31,660 nucleotides of DNA, taken from Plakobranchus ocellatus (lineage: Eukaryota; Mollusca; Gastropoda; Plakobranchidae). The notes below the pieces were generated by a model. It was not told the origin of the DNA and ran no database searches. It saw nothing but the letters and a program-made list of their open reading frames with translations. Of the stretch, positions 14,301 to 26,300 are shown piece by piece (positions within the stretch are counted from its first letter, which is position 1; each line of letters starts with the position of its first letter). Made by a program: the position numbers and the translations under genes. The stretch is taken from contig BLXT01006926.1 of NCBI GenBank assembly GCA_019648995.1, positions 2,735,797-2,767,456 of the forward strand, written 5' to 3'.

Positions 14301-17300
14301 GGAGACATATATTAAATATTCATTTGCTCTATCTAGCTAAAGCCCCTTATACTTTGAAACTATGCGATGAAAAAATTTAAAACTTACTGAGCATATTCTC
14401 GAAGAGTTTTGTATACCTCCAGCATTTCACAGCCTTCTGAAGTAGACTCTAACTCCTCTGAATCTATTTAAGAAAAGTAAAATGTACAACATAAAGTTCA
14501 AGTTAATTAAAAAAAGAAAGAAACTTTAAAACAGGGAATTTTAAAAATTTGAAATTGATATGCAATTAACGGAACATAGGGGCTTTCTTCTACAATTATA
14601 TTTTTCTTTCATAATTTATAGGAAAATATGCAAAATTGTTACAAACATTACCTCATTAACAGTATATGTTATATAATATATAAAATAGAAAAAGAAACAG
14701 AAATGACAAATTTCACCTCTCAGTTTAAAGACAACAATAATGTGAAGATAGGTAGCTATGTACATAACAAACAGGCATTCAAATCCTGTAACTACACAAT
14801 CTCACAATAGTAAGGAGGCAGTGTTTTGCAACTATAAATCACTGTTTGGTTTCTTTTGAGAGCCAACAAGAAAAATTACCTTCACAGGGAGCATCATAGG
14901 TGAGTAGGATGTGCACCAGGTGAGCTGTGAAAACTAGTTGTAAAGCATGCTGATCAAGTAGACCTCCTGTTGGCAATGAGGTCACATGTGGGGAGGATGC
15001 ACTGGCTGAGTGTAGGACAGGGAGGGTCATAGTAAGAACTGTCAACAGGTGAAACAGATCAATGTCCAGAAGGCACATTGGCTGCTTTCTGCGCTTCTCT
15101 AGCTCTTCTGGAATCAAGGCTGGAATGCAAAAATGGAGCTGAGGCAATGAGGGTATATGGATTCTTGTAAAACTTAATGAAAAGTGTTAAAACAAGTTGA
15201 GCTTCAACACCAAAAGTCTTGAATTGTCAGCATCCTAAACCCTTTAAGAAAATCAGCCAACCAACTCTATATTCCCAATATCTGATAATAGATGTAATGG
15301 TCCAAAAAAACTCTTGAGTTTTAATTTGACTTCTTAAATCCTATTAAATCCGTGTTGTTTAAACTGAAGAACAGAATAATGGGCCACAATTTTTTTTTTT
15401 TACTTTATCTTCAAGAACATTGAACAAGATGATTTTAACATTCTAATCAAGAATGTTACTCATTAATTTTCAGTTTGTGCCCTTTGCAAGCAAAAACTAT
15501 TACATTTATTCTGCGGTCAAAAATGAATTTGTGTAGCCAAATTGCAGGTGGAAATATTTCAGATTGTTAACCTCCCAATTTTTTGTTCCCCTCAAAGCCA
15601 GAGGCCCTATACCTGCCAGCAGTTGAACACAATGCTGTTTGATGCTGTCTGAGCTTGTGACTTGACTAGTGACAGCAGCAAATCTTACTAATGCACCAAT
15701 TAGGGCTGTTTGTCTTTCTGTTGTTCCCTCAAACACTGCAAGGTTATCTCGTTGCAATTCTTGTTCTGCAAAACAGGATAGTAACAGTGAGAACTGTATG
15801 TTATCATCAAATAAACTCAATCAATATTACAACATGTTCATGCCACAGAGCATAAAAATATGAAAAAAATTTCAGGTTTTATGGAAAAGGGCTGGATCAC
15901 TAGGCAGAAAGACAGTCATGAGGAAGCAAGACAGAGAGGAAATTTCCCGTGGGCAAGTGTTGCTGCCCTAAACTTCTGACACTCTAAAAGGACCAGATTA
16001 CACCAAGATCATGACTCCTGGGTGTCTCTCTGCAGCCTTTTATTTTTCCTGGGCACAAGCTTTGAGTTTTGTATCCACAACCTTTTTTCTTTCCAAACCG
16101 ATGCAACTTTTTTTTTAATGCTCTTAGCATTGTCCAGAGAAAGGTCACAATAGTTGGAGGGAATTAACTATGAAAAAACGCTTGTTCTTTGAACTTCACA
16201 CCATCTGAAGCTATTTTTGCAAACTCAACCAGTACGGTAAAAGCTGTTGTTTGTTTCTGATCATTGGTGGAAGTTTGCTCTGAAGGTTCTAAATTTATGT
16301 TCCAGCAAACCCCTTAGCACCAACCTCTATTGGCAAGACATGAGATTAATATCAGCTTTTTTCAGCTCTTTACTCAAGTCCTTGTACTTTTCTTTTTTAT
16401 ACTTTTTGCCTTTTCCAATCTGCTATTGTAGGTTCCACCATGATGATTAGTTGAATAACAAATGAATAGAGAATGATGTCAGTCCTCATTTCTATGTCTC
16501 GGATGATTTTGGGACAATTCTTTCATTCAGGGAGATCAGCTGAAATTTTTCAGTTGCCACATCATCCATTAAGCTCTTCTTTTGGGCACCCACGCTAGCA
16601 GGGCTTCCACACCAGGCTTTGGTTCCACCTTCTGATGTCAATACTAAAGCCATTGCTCTGGTTGGATAGGCAGTCCTTTGGCTTCAGATACTGTTTTAAA
16701 AAGTGTTTGTAACACCCGCTTGTACCACCATATAAATTTGACCCTACATTAAAACAGGTTTACTGGAAATGAGGATATTTAGCCCAGTGTCCATGAGCCA
16801 TCTTTTTTTCTCCTGCACACTAAACTTGCACTAGAGGACAGGATATCATATACAGCTTGAATAAAGAAGCCTATAAATCCTTAAGGATTCTTTATTTATC
16901 TCTGTTACATTGCTGTTTATTTTTGGTGTAGTTGTTCAGAAACATGTGCCAAACAAACGATCAGAGCGTTTTTTTTTCAATACTATGAGAATTTTTTATT
17001 TTAAAAAAAAAAAATATAGGGAAAGGTGTTAAAATTGGAAATTTCAAATAGCAATATTTAAATTTTTTTTTTCTCAGTGCATGTATCAAATATAAAAAAA
17101 AAGCTCTCTGATCGTTTGAAGAGGACCATCTATAGGTTATGTAAACCAAATTTGAAGTTAATCTGTCAGCAACTTTGTGAGTTTTAGTCATTCAAAAAAA
17201 TACTCCAAAATCCAAGATGGCTGCAGTTACCATAGTTATTGCATGATATAATTTTTTTTATCTTAGATTTCGCATGTTCGTTATATAAGCATCATTTAAA

Positions 17301-20300
17301 TAAAGTTTCATTACGCTAGTAGTATTGATTTAGAAATTGGATCTAAATCAGGTGAAGCTCCCCCTCTTAATGGCGCCATATGCCAGATCTCATTTCATGT
17401 AAAAGATCTCTGCGACGCCATTTTCCTGGAAGTGATCTTTTTTTTATTGACCCCAGATGGCTTTTGTGGTGAGCCTCAAATTCATAACAGAAAGAACACC
17501 CTTTGGAAGTTGGGCTAACCCAAGTTTTTGCTAAGCTCTATGATTAAACAGTCTTACTGTGGTCAATATCAGAAATATTGAATTTGATCCAAAATTACAT
17601 TTATCTTTCTATTAGCTACACCAGAGAAGCAGATTTTGTACACAAAAGCATTTCCAGCTCAATTTTTCTAAAGAGTAGACCAGTTAATCGATTGTAATAC
17701 CGCTTACCCAAGGCAAGAATAGTATATGCGCATGTATTCCATGCCATGAGGGACACCCTGGCATTCTCGTCATCTGGTTCTACAGCCAGGCCAAACTTGA
17801 GGAGAAAGCAACAAGTACATATCATAATCACTTATTTGACAAATTATTTTGCATTTAGATAAAACTGTGCTCTTATACAGAGGAAAAATTTGCAACTACT
17901 GGGCTTCATTTTGGACCTCCTAAAAACAGTAAAATTAGATTATAAAGAGAGGCAAACTATTCTATAACTCGTTTCATAAATCTCACTTGAGTTATGGTTC
18001 ATTTAGTTATGTGCTCTTAGGCATAGGAATGATACTGGTTTATAAATTTGTTTCTCAAAAAGATAAATGAAATAATGAAATTCAAAAACTACTTCCTGTG
18101 ATAGTAAGAAGAAAGAAATTATTGTGAAAACACTCACTGATGCAACTCATTTATTCAATTTTCTCATAACAGAATAAACTAGTTGCATGAATAGGTGTTT
18201 TCACCACTCAATCATCTAATTGTACGAAAATATAAAAAAACTAAACCATTTCTCTAAAATATTTATATTTAAAAAAGTGCAGAATATATATCAATGGTAA
18301 TCATTATTTAGTATTGAAATTTCAAAAGGTGATAGCTTACAGAGTATACATCTCTGGCAAATTTTTTAATCATTTCTCTCATTCCCTCTGAGAAAGATCC
18401 ACTGAAAAGAAAGAAAATATTTGGGTATACAAATTTTCAAAATAGAAATTTTACACTTTTAGATAAAATAAGAAAATTTTACCCAAAAATGTAATTGAAA
18501 TGTACCCACTTGGAAAATTTATCAGTCTTAAACAAAAGCTTAAAGATCCAATGTCATTGGCAAAGTATCACAGCATAATTTTTTATGTGATAAAAATATG
18601 GCAGCAAGTTTTCTAGCCAAAAAGATAATCTTGACAATGCATTCAAACACTCAAAAATTAATTTTGACCATGTTATTCAGCCAGGCCAGAGAATAGCATG
18701 GTTATGTAGGTAAAAGTTTTGCACTTGCAGAGGCTTTTATTACTCAAGTTACTGGTGAATATTTCACCTATAATGTATACAGCTTTAGTTCAAATCTTTT
18801 CTTTTATCAAAACAATACAGTAGCAGGGGTGGAAGCAGAAAATGTGAGCTTTGCTGAAAATTTGTCAGGGTGGAACAGAGACATGGATTCGGACACTCCC
18901 CCCTTTTTTTTTTCTTTTCGTGACATTTTAGTTGTTGGTTTTTTTTTCCATACCCAATTCCGTATCAATACGGAGGGTCTCCCACCCCTGCAGTAGGTAA
19001 TCTGAACATCATCTCAGAAATGATACTGGAAACAAAATGTCACTCTAGCTTTGTGTTTTATCATAACTGAGAAGACTAAGTATCAAATTTTCTAGCCTAG
19101 AGAGATTTCATTCATTTTCAGCCAAAACAAAAATCCCCAAAAGGGTTTGAACTGCAACCCTCCACAAAAACAGGCGAACAACATGCCTAGCGCGTTATGA
19201 AAGTTTCTGAGACTCAGTTTTTGTTTTTCTTGATATTAAGATATGGTAGCTTAATGTGGTTGAAGCTTATCATTATTGTCAAAGTTTAAGGCGCATGATT
19301 TTGAAAGGAAAAGACAAGAGTTCAGGAAGTGCCACGTGACCAGATACAAAAATTTGATTGGAGGGTTCTACAAGGTAAAAAATATTTGGTATTTTTGCCA
19401 CAATATTCACTCAGTAAAATGTTCTCCCTTTGCAAAATAAATGTTTTTCAAACATTTTGTTTAAATTGTTGATCAAACAAACTTTTCAACATGCATTTAA
19501 AAGCATTTGTGATTGTTAAAAATAATATTTTCAGAAAGAAAGTCTCAGAAAAATATTTGAACATCTTAAGAGTGTTCATAAAGGCAGAGATTTCTCTTTC
19601 CAAATGACATGTTCAACTGACTGTTCGCAAACTATTAATACTTAACACATATGAATACAAAATCCTTGTAATAATCAATGCAGGATAAAATCATAACAAA
19701 AAGACATAAGTACCTAGACTCATCATAGACATATTCCCAAAGCAGTTGAAAATTTTTTGCCACACTCTCAGCCATCATGCGAGTGATACTGGACAGAGGA
19801 CATGGCTGAAATAGAAGCAGGTCATCTGGAGAGACAAGAAAAAGGCCAAATCAAGAACAGAATGAGAACTCATCATATGATATTCATACAATAAAGATGA
19901 ATTAAACAAAAAAAAAAAAAAAGCAAATGCTTAGACTCTCAAATAGACCCTTCCAAATCAGTTATAAAATCAACAGTTAAATTCTTTAAGTTTAACAAAA
20001 TAAACAAATGAACTGAACAAAATCAGCTCAATGTCCAATACAATTGAATGGAGAACGAGACAAGAGATAAAAGGCCCTCTCATTTCAATTACTTCTAATC
20101 ATCACAAATAGTATAAAATAGAACATAAAAACAATGCATGTAATTTAATTGTTACTACAAAAAGATAACACAATCCATATAATTCTTTACAAAGAAAAAA
20201 AAAACCAGCATGGTATAACAATATTGGTTTTTGTATATTGCCAGTGAAGAACACGATGATTTCAGGCTTTCAGGCCCTCCGTCAGGCCAGGGCGCCATTA

Positions 20301-23300
20301 GCGGGGCTCGAACCTGCGCCACAAGGGTCCCTGCAGATCTCAAGGCGGACTCGCTAGCCACTGTGCTACTGACGCCTTCCATTAGAGGAATTAGAGGAAT
20401 ACTAACACCAAAGTAATGGAAAACAATAGCTGATAAAAAATTTTTTTTCCACAATTATCTTGTGGTGTTGGGATTTCTATGTATGAAAATGGATGATTTT
20501 TAAAATTAACATTGTAAATTTCTTTCATTTTTTTTTTGTCTGTCTATGCATTGATCTTTTTAAAATTAACATTGTAAATTTCTTTCATTTTTTTTTTTGT
20601 CTGTCTATGCATTGATCTATGCACAGGACACTTTATCTTTGAAATATGAAAAAATGTCTTTCTTTTGCAATAAAAATCAAAGCTTTTCCTTTCACCTAAC
20701 ATTAAATTACAGAAAATTCTATTGATTGTTACCACTTTGCTAAAAAGCCCCATCAAGATGATTACGTCATAAGGAAACACAATGCCAATTCTCATGAAAG
20801 TTTATCTACATCTCAAGAGGACATGCAATATTATAGTTGAGTTTTAAAAGTTTGATGAAAATTTGAGCCCCCCCCCAAAAAAAAAAAGAGTAAAGAAAAG
20901 GACTAATTCCTATTTTCCCAGATTGGCTTAACATCTCATCTCCCATCCTATTCTCTTAGCAAAGTTGCTTATAGTTGTCATCTAGTTATAATAGGTGTTA
21001 CAGTTATTTCCCTTAACTCGAAGCTCACACAGCGAAATTACTTCATACGCTGGCTGCCTTACTATTTGCTGTACAAACTTCAATATTGTGAATAATATAC
21101 AAATCCAAAACATAATACCCCAATATTAGTTTCAGGGTATTCAAAGGGCCCCAACTTGGTTAAAACAAAAGTATTTTAATATCACAAAAAGCAGTATACC
21201 TTTTGATTCTTTATCTTCCTCTTCTTTGATGCTATTGACAACTGTCTTTACAATGCCATCCAGCCAGTCATCAAAATGAATTTCAGGTGACTTGCTGCTG
21301 CAAAAAGTTTCCAAATCAAAACAAAAAGATTCTTATAATCACTAAAAGGTGGTTGGTTAAAAATGTCTTCCAACCAGCCCTGATGGGTTACTAGGTACAT
21401 TTTACCCATTTTAAGCCAGGAATAGATTCTAAAACATTTCCAGTGAATTTTTCAATGATAAAACAACCTAGAGCCATTTTGAATCTGTGTAAGCATTATC
21501 ATTGTTTGAAAATTGAATTTTTCTCAAAACAATTATTTAGAATATATCAGTTTTTAATACTGGTCTCAGTACAGACAACNNNNNNNNNNNNNNNNNNNNN
21601 NNNNGGGGGGGGGGGGAGCACTGCTCTCTATGTGAAATAAAAAACGAAAACCAAAAAAAAAAATGGGTTACTTTTAGTTTTAGCTTGCTAACAGAAAATA
21701 TTCTGAAAAAAATACACATTGATAACCTTTACAAGACAATTCCTTTTTAACTTGAAACATCTGCACTAATACAAATAATTATTCCCAGCTAAAAATATAA
21801 CTGGCTCCATGGTTAAAACAATCTGTTCAAAATCATCAATGCTAGATTGAAGAACAGAAAGTGCCTGACCTGTCGCTGATCAGTGAAGGTAGAGGGGGGA
21901 TAATGGGTATCACTGTATTGCTCAGACCCTCACATAAAGGACACAAGTATTCCATGCGCTCTATGTCATAGCTGAAGCTGGACCGGAAACGCATAGGGCG
22001 CCGCCTCTCCCGATTGACAATATTGGAGAAGAATCTAGTAAGATAGATAGTCAATTTCAGATTCAATAACCATTCATGAGCAAAAATAATCACATAAATT
22101 GAATGACCTTTATTTTATGTGGTAAGGAAATCAAATACCAATATGATAGCTTGCTTTACTTCACTAACAAAATGTTCTTGGTCAAACAATTTCAAATGAA
22201 TAATTAATGCTGAAAGAAAATTGCAGCTGGAAATCAGGCTATATTAAGTTCAGACATTTATGCAATAACTTGTACTCACCCCTGCCAACACTCATGGTGC
22301 ATTACATGTCCACATGAGCTTGTATGTGTGCCTCTACTCAGGTCTGCTGGAGTGAACAGAACATTGCAAGTCTCACCATTGACAGGAGGTTTGTCTCTGT
22401 TCTGAGACAGAACTGTTGATCTGGAATAAAAAAATAAAATTGTTATGAAAAAATAATACTTTACAAAACATTAAAAGCTAATATCCTTTTGCCATTCAGA
22501 ACTTATTCACATAGAATTTTACTTAATTTTCTATGTGTTCTTTTCATAAGAAATCTTTCAATTCAATGGACTGATTTCTATTGTACAAAGCAGATGATAC
22601 TAATGTTGAAAAAATTTTTTTGTGTAGTTTATGTCACTCTTGGTGATGTACAAATCTTTCTGAAGTATCTCAACAGTTTTCATGTGGGACTTTATTGAGT
22701 AAACAAACAAAAGATATCTACATTTCAATATTTGTATATATCTCAACGTACTGTTGCACAAAAGCAGACAGGACCATAGCGCGGCCAGATGTGGTGATTT
22801 TTTGCTCCTCCTGACACAAAATGCAGGTCACTTGAATAGGACCTGAAACCTTTGCAGAGCTCTGATGATGCCCAAGGGCTATGGCAGAGCCGCCACTGCA
22901 GGATGGCATGTCACCCATTTCCATCTCACCACTTTGGTCACTTACCTGAGAATATATGAACATGGTGGATAATAACCTTACCTATCTCCTCTCTATAACA
23001 GAATGTTGTTTCATTTTTTACTACAGATATTTTTTTTAAATTGCTCCACAGGGTACAAGCGAAAAACAAAATTGTCTTGAGATGAATCAAAATGAGTCGC
23101 AATTGGTATTTTGAACATTTGTAATGATTAATTTATGTGTCGCAGTCCCACAAATGAGTCAAGTTGCGGTTTTGCATGACTGACTTTAAATGAAAACCAT
23201 AAACTAGAGGGGTGAAAGCTAATCAACGCTCCTTGTGGAGAACTTTCTATAGACATACTATAGACTTCCTGTCCATAAAGCATTGGAAACTTCTTTACTT

Positions 23301-26300
23301 TAACATTTTAAGTTGAAACAGTGACATGCTCCTGAAGAAAATTCTTAGTCGTAGCTTCACCTCTGTGCTTGTGTTTTCAAACAGCTCAGAATTTTCTGCA
23401 ATGAAGTCTCGTTGCATTTTGGCCATCTGTGCCATAATCTTAGCTCTCCTCTTTGCAGCGGCCTGTGCTTTTTTCTTGTTGTTTTCACCAGATTTCAGAT
23501 CAGTGCATTTTGCAATACTCTCCACGTGCTCCTTGGCTACAGGCTCATCAACCACTTTCAGAACCTCAGCAAATTTCTGTTTCAGGCAAGAAAAGAAAAG
23601 AGAAGAATAAAAGGAAAAATAAATGAGTATTCGGGTGTTGAATAATGTGCACCGACTTTTACACTTACACTTTCCAAAAAACTAAAGGAGGCAAAAACTT
23701 TTTAAAAATTTTTCTCAGTACCAAATTCTAACTGAGCTTATTACAATTAAAGAAAGACACACACTATTGTTCTTCTAGTCTATTATTTTGCTTTTAATGT
23801 AAAAACTCCATTTTGGTCAACTTGTATGTAAGAGGAAGTTTTATAAATTTCATTTTCTGATGACACAGGTTAAGAGAATACCGGGCAATTCGTATATAAT
23901 CCCCACCGCATTTTTTATAAGCATTGCATGATGAGTTTATAAAAAGCATTTAGAAAATATATTCAAACACAAATTGCATCCCAAAAATATTAGCTTATAG
24001 TATGTACCCTTAGAACCCAGGCCAGCAAATCTTTAGACTCTTGTGTACTAATGTTGGGACTGTGCACCAAACGCTGCAGCAAGCTCAGAATACTCTCTAA
24101 AGAAGACAGTAAAAAGGTACTTGACATAATAACCAAATGAAAATAAAAAAGTAATAATATTACAACAATAATAAGATAAAGGAATAAATAAGTAAACCAC
24201 AAATATATGAATAAAAAATGTAAAAATAGTGTACATTTTTTCTCTCATAAAAAAACAAAGAATTCAGGGTGTAGGTATAAGTGGTCCAATGTGTTGCATG
24301 GTACAGTCACAAAATGAAGCTTTGTGCAGCAGGAAAAGGCACTGAAGGATTTAGAATGAGTGCAGTTTTGGAATTCTCAATGAAGTAAACTGAACTTTAA
24401 GTCTGATTAGGTGAGGCCAGACATGCTTCATACAATTTAATATTAGAGTTTTATTTATGTAAACCTTAAAATCATATCTTCATGGACTTTGAAATGCAAA
24501 ACATTTCTCTTTGTTATAGGACTACACAAACACACATACATGTGTATTTTAATACATTCTTAGTAAAAAAAAAAACCTGTTTATTTTAATTTTAAACAAA
24601 GAATATATGACACTAAAACCTGATTTAAAGTGGATAAACTAAATTGACAGATGAATAATATTTCAAGAAAAACAAGTTCATAAGTTGTTACAAGTGCAAT
24701 GAAATAAATACAACAAAAGACACAAAGAAGCACATTTTTTACTCTTTATGACTTGAATGCAGACAAGAAATATTCAAAATATTCTTATAAAAGTGTAACA
24801 AAATGTCAGAAAATTTCACAACCTGTATCATTTGCAGTGTCATTCCTCTTAATGGCTTTCATTAAGAAATTGAAAGACTGATCATTATTTTTAGATGCTC
24901 GCAGTTGTTCGTGTAAAGCCATGCCAATAATGAAAAGAACCTGCAATTAAAAAAGGGCCGATAAATTTTGACTGAAAGAGAAAATACTGAACATTTTTTT
25001 ACCACACAATTACTACACAAACTCATTTACTATTCCACTTGATATTCATTAGACATTTACTGAAAACTTTTTTGAAACTTTTATTGAATTTGATACAGAA
25101 TACATTCAAAACAATCTTCTGAAATTCCAAGGAACTTTTACATTGTCAAATGTTTTTGTATGCATTAAAAAAGATTGAAAAAAAAAATTTTAGCAACTTA
25201 ACATGAACTCATATCAATTCATCTTCTTCATTCACCAAACCATCTTAAAGATCCTAAACTTAGAAACCTGCCCACCCCAAATTGTGCTCACAGGAAAATT
25301 CACTTTTACTCACGGGAATATGCCAGCACATTTTAAACCATAGCACACCATAATCCATATGCTTAACCATAGATATTCCCATGATTGTAAAGTAAAATAT
25401 CAGTGGCTAATGAATGAATCTTCAACATTCATAGTTGCAAAAAAAAGTGTTTCCCTCGACACTGCCAATAGCCCAAAAATATCACTTTTTGTCAAGCCTA
25501 AAAGACAGACAGGCTTAGGGTCTGGATGCTGAATGATTTTCTTTAAGGTGCACAATAAAAATAAAAATCTAGCTCACACAATTAAAGGTTACATGAAGAA
25601 AAGAAAATCTATGTGAGACGTCTACAGAATCTCAGTGGGACTTAAAATTATGATTTAGTGTACATGAAAAATAAAGAAAACATCCAATCTGGATTGCGGT
25701 GGCATATAAATTATTTGTGAAGAGGGGATATTGATATAAAGCACAAAAAAAACTATGGCAACTGTTATATTAACAACATCAGATAATAGGTCTAAACTTT
25801 GCAGTCAAAATGATAACATTAAAGCCTCATTCTTTTCTGACATGATTGCAATTGCTTGCCATGAGTGGGTCAAATACTCAAACTTGATATTCTCTTTGAT
25901 CAAAGTTCTATATAAAAAGAACTATTTTTTTGTGCATTTGTTATCTACTCAACAAAGCTAATTTCCCCCTAGCCTTACAAAGTAATAATCCTTGGCATTA
26001 ATCTTGTATAGGCCTATGGTCTAGATCTAATCTGAGCCTCGGTGAAGCCCAGTAGGCTTATCTAAATCATATCTGTATGATGGCTTGCTTGATAAATTTA
26101 GCTTTTTATGTTGTGCACATTCTAGTTTTATTATCTCTGCCTTTATACGTTTAATGAAAACGATAGCACACCAATGAAACATAAAATTTAGATTCAGATC
26201 TAGAGCTGTCATGTGTCCTATAAGAGCCACTTTTTGAAACTCTTCAGTTGCTTCATCATTTAGATTTCTTGAAAACAAACTTTTATTTGTGAAGAATGAG

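Noticed and set aside
20291-20376. Functional Leu/Ser-type tRNA gene
   Set aside because: Pol III boxes are intact, but the T-stem is offset by about 3 nt from the acceptor and the anticodon arm pairs poorly; a SINE head fits better.
21579-21617. Missing exon hidden in the N gap
   Set aside because: Exons 11 and 12 join in matching phase without it, and no flanking splice remnants are seen.
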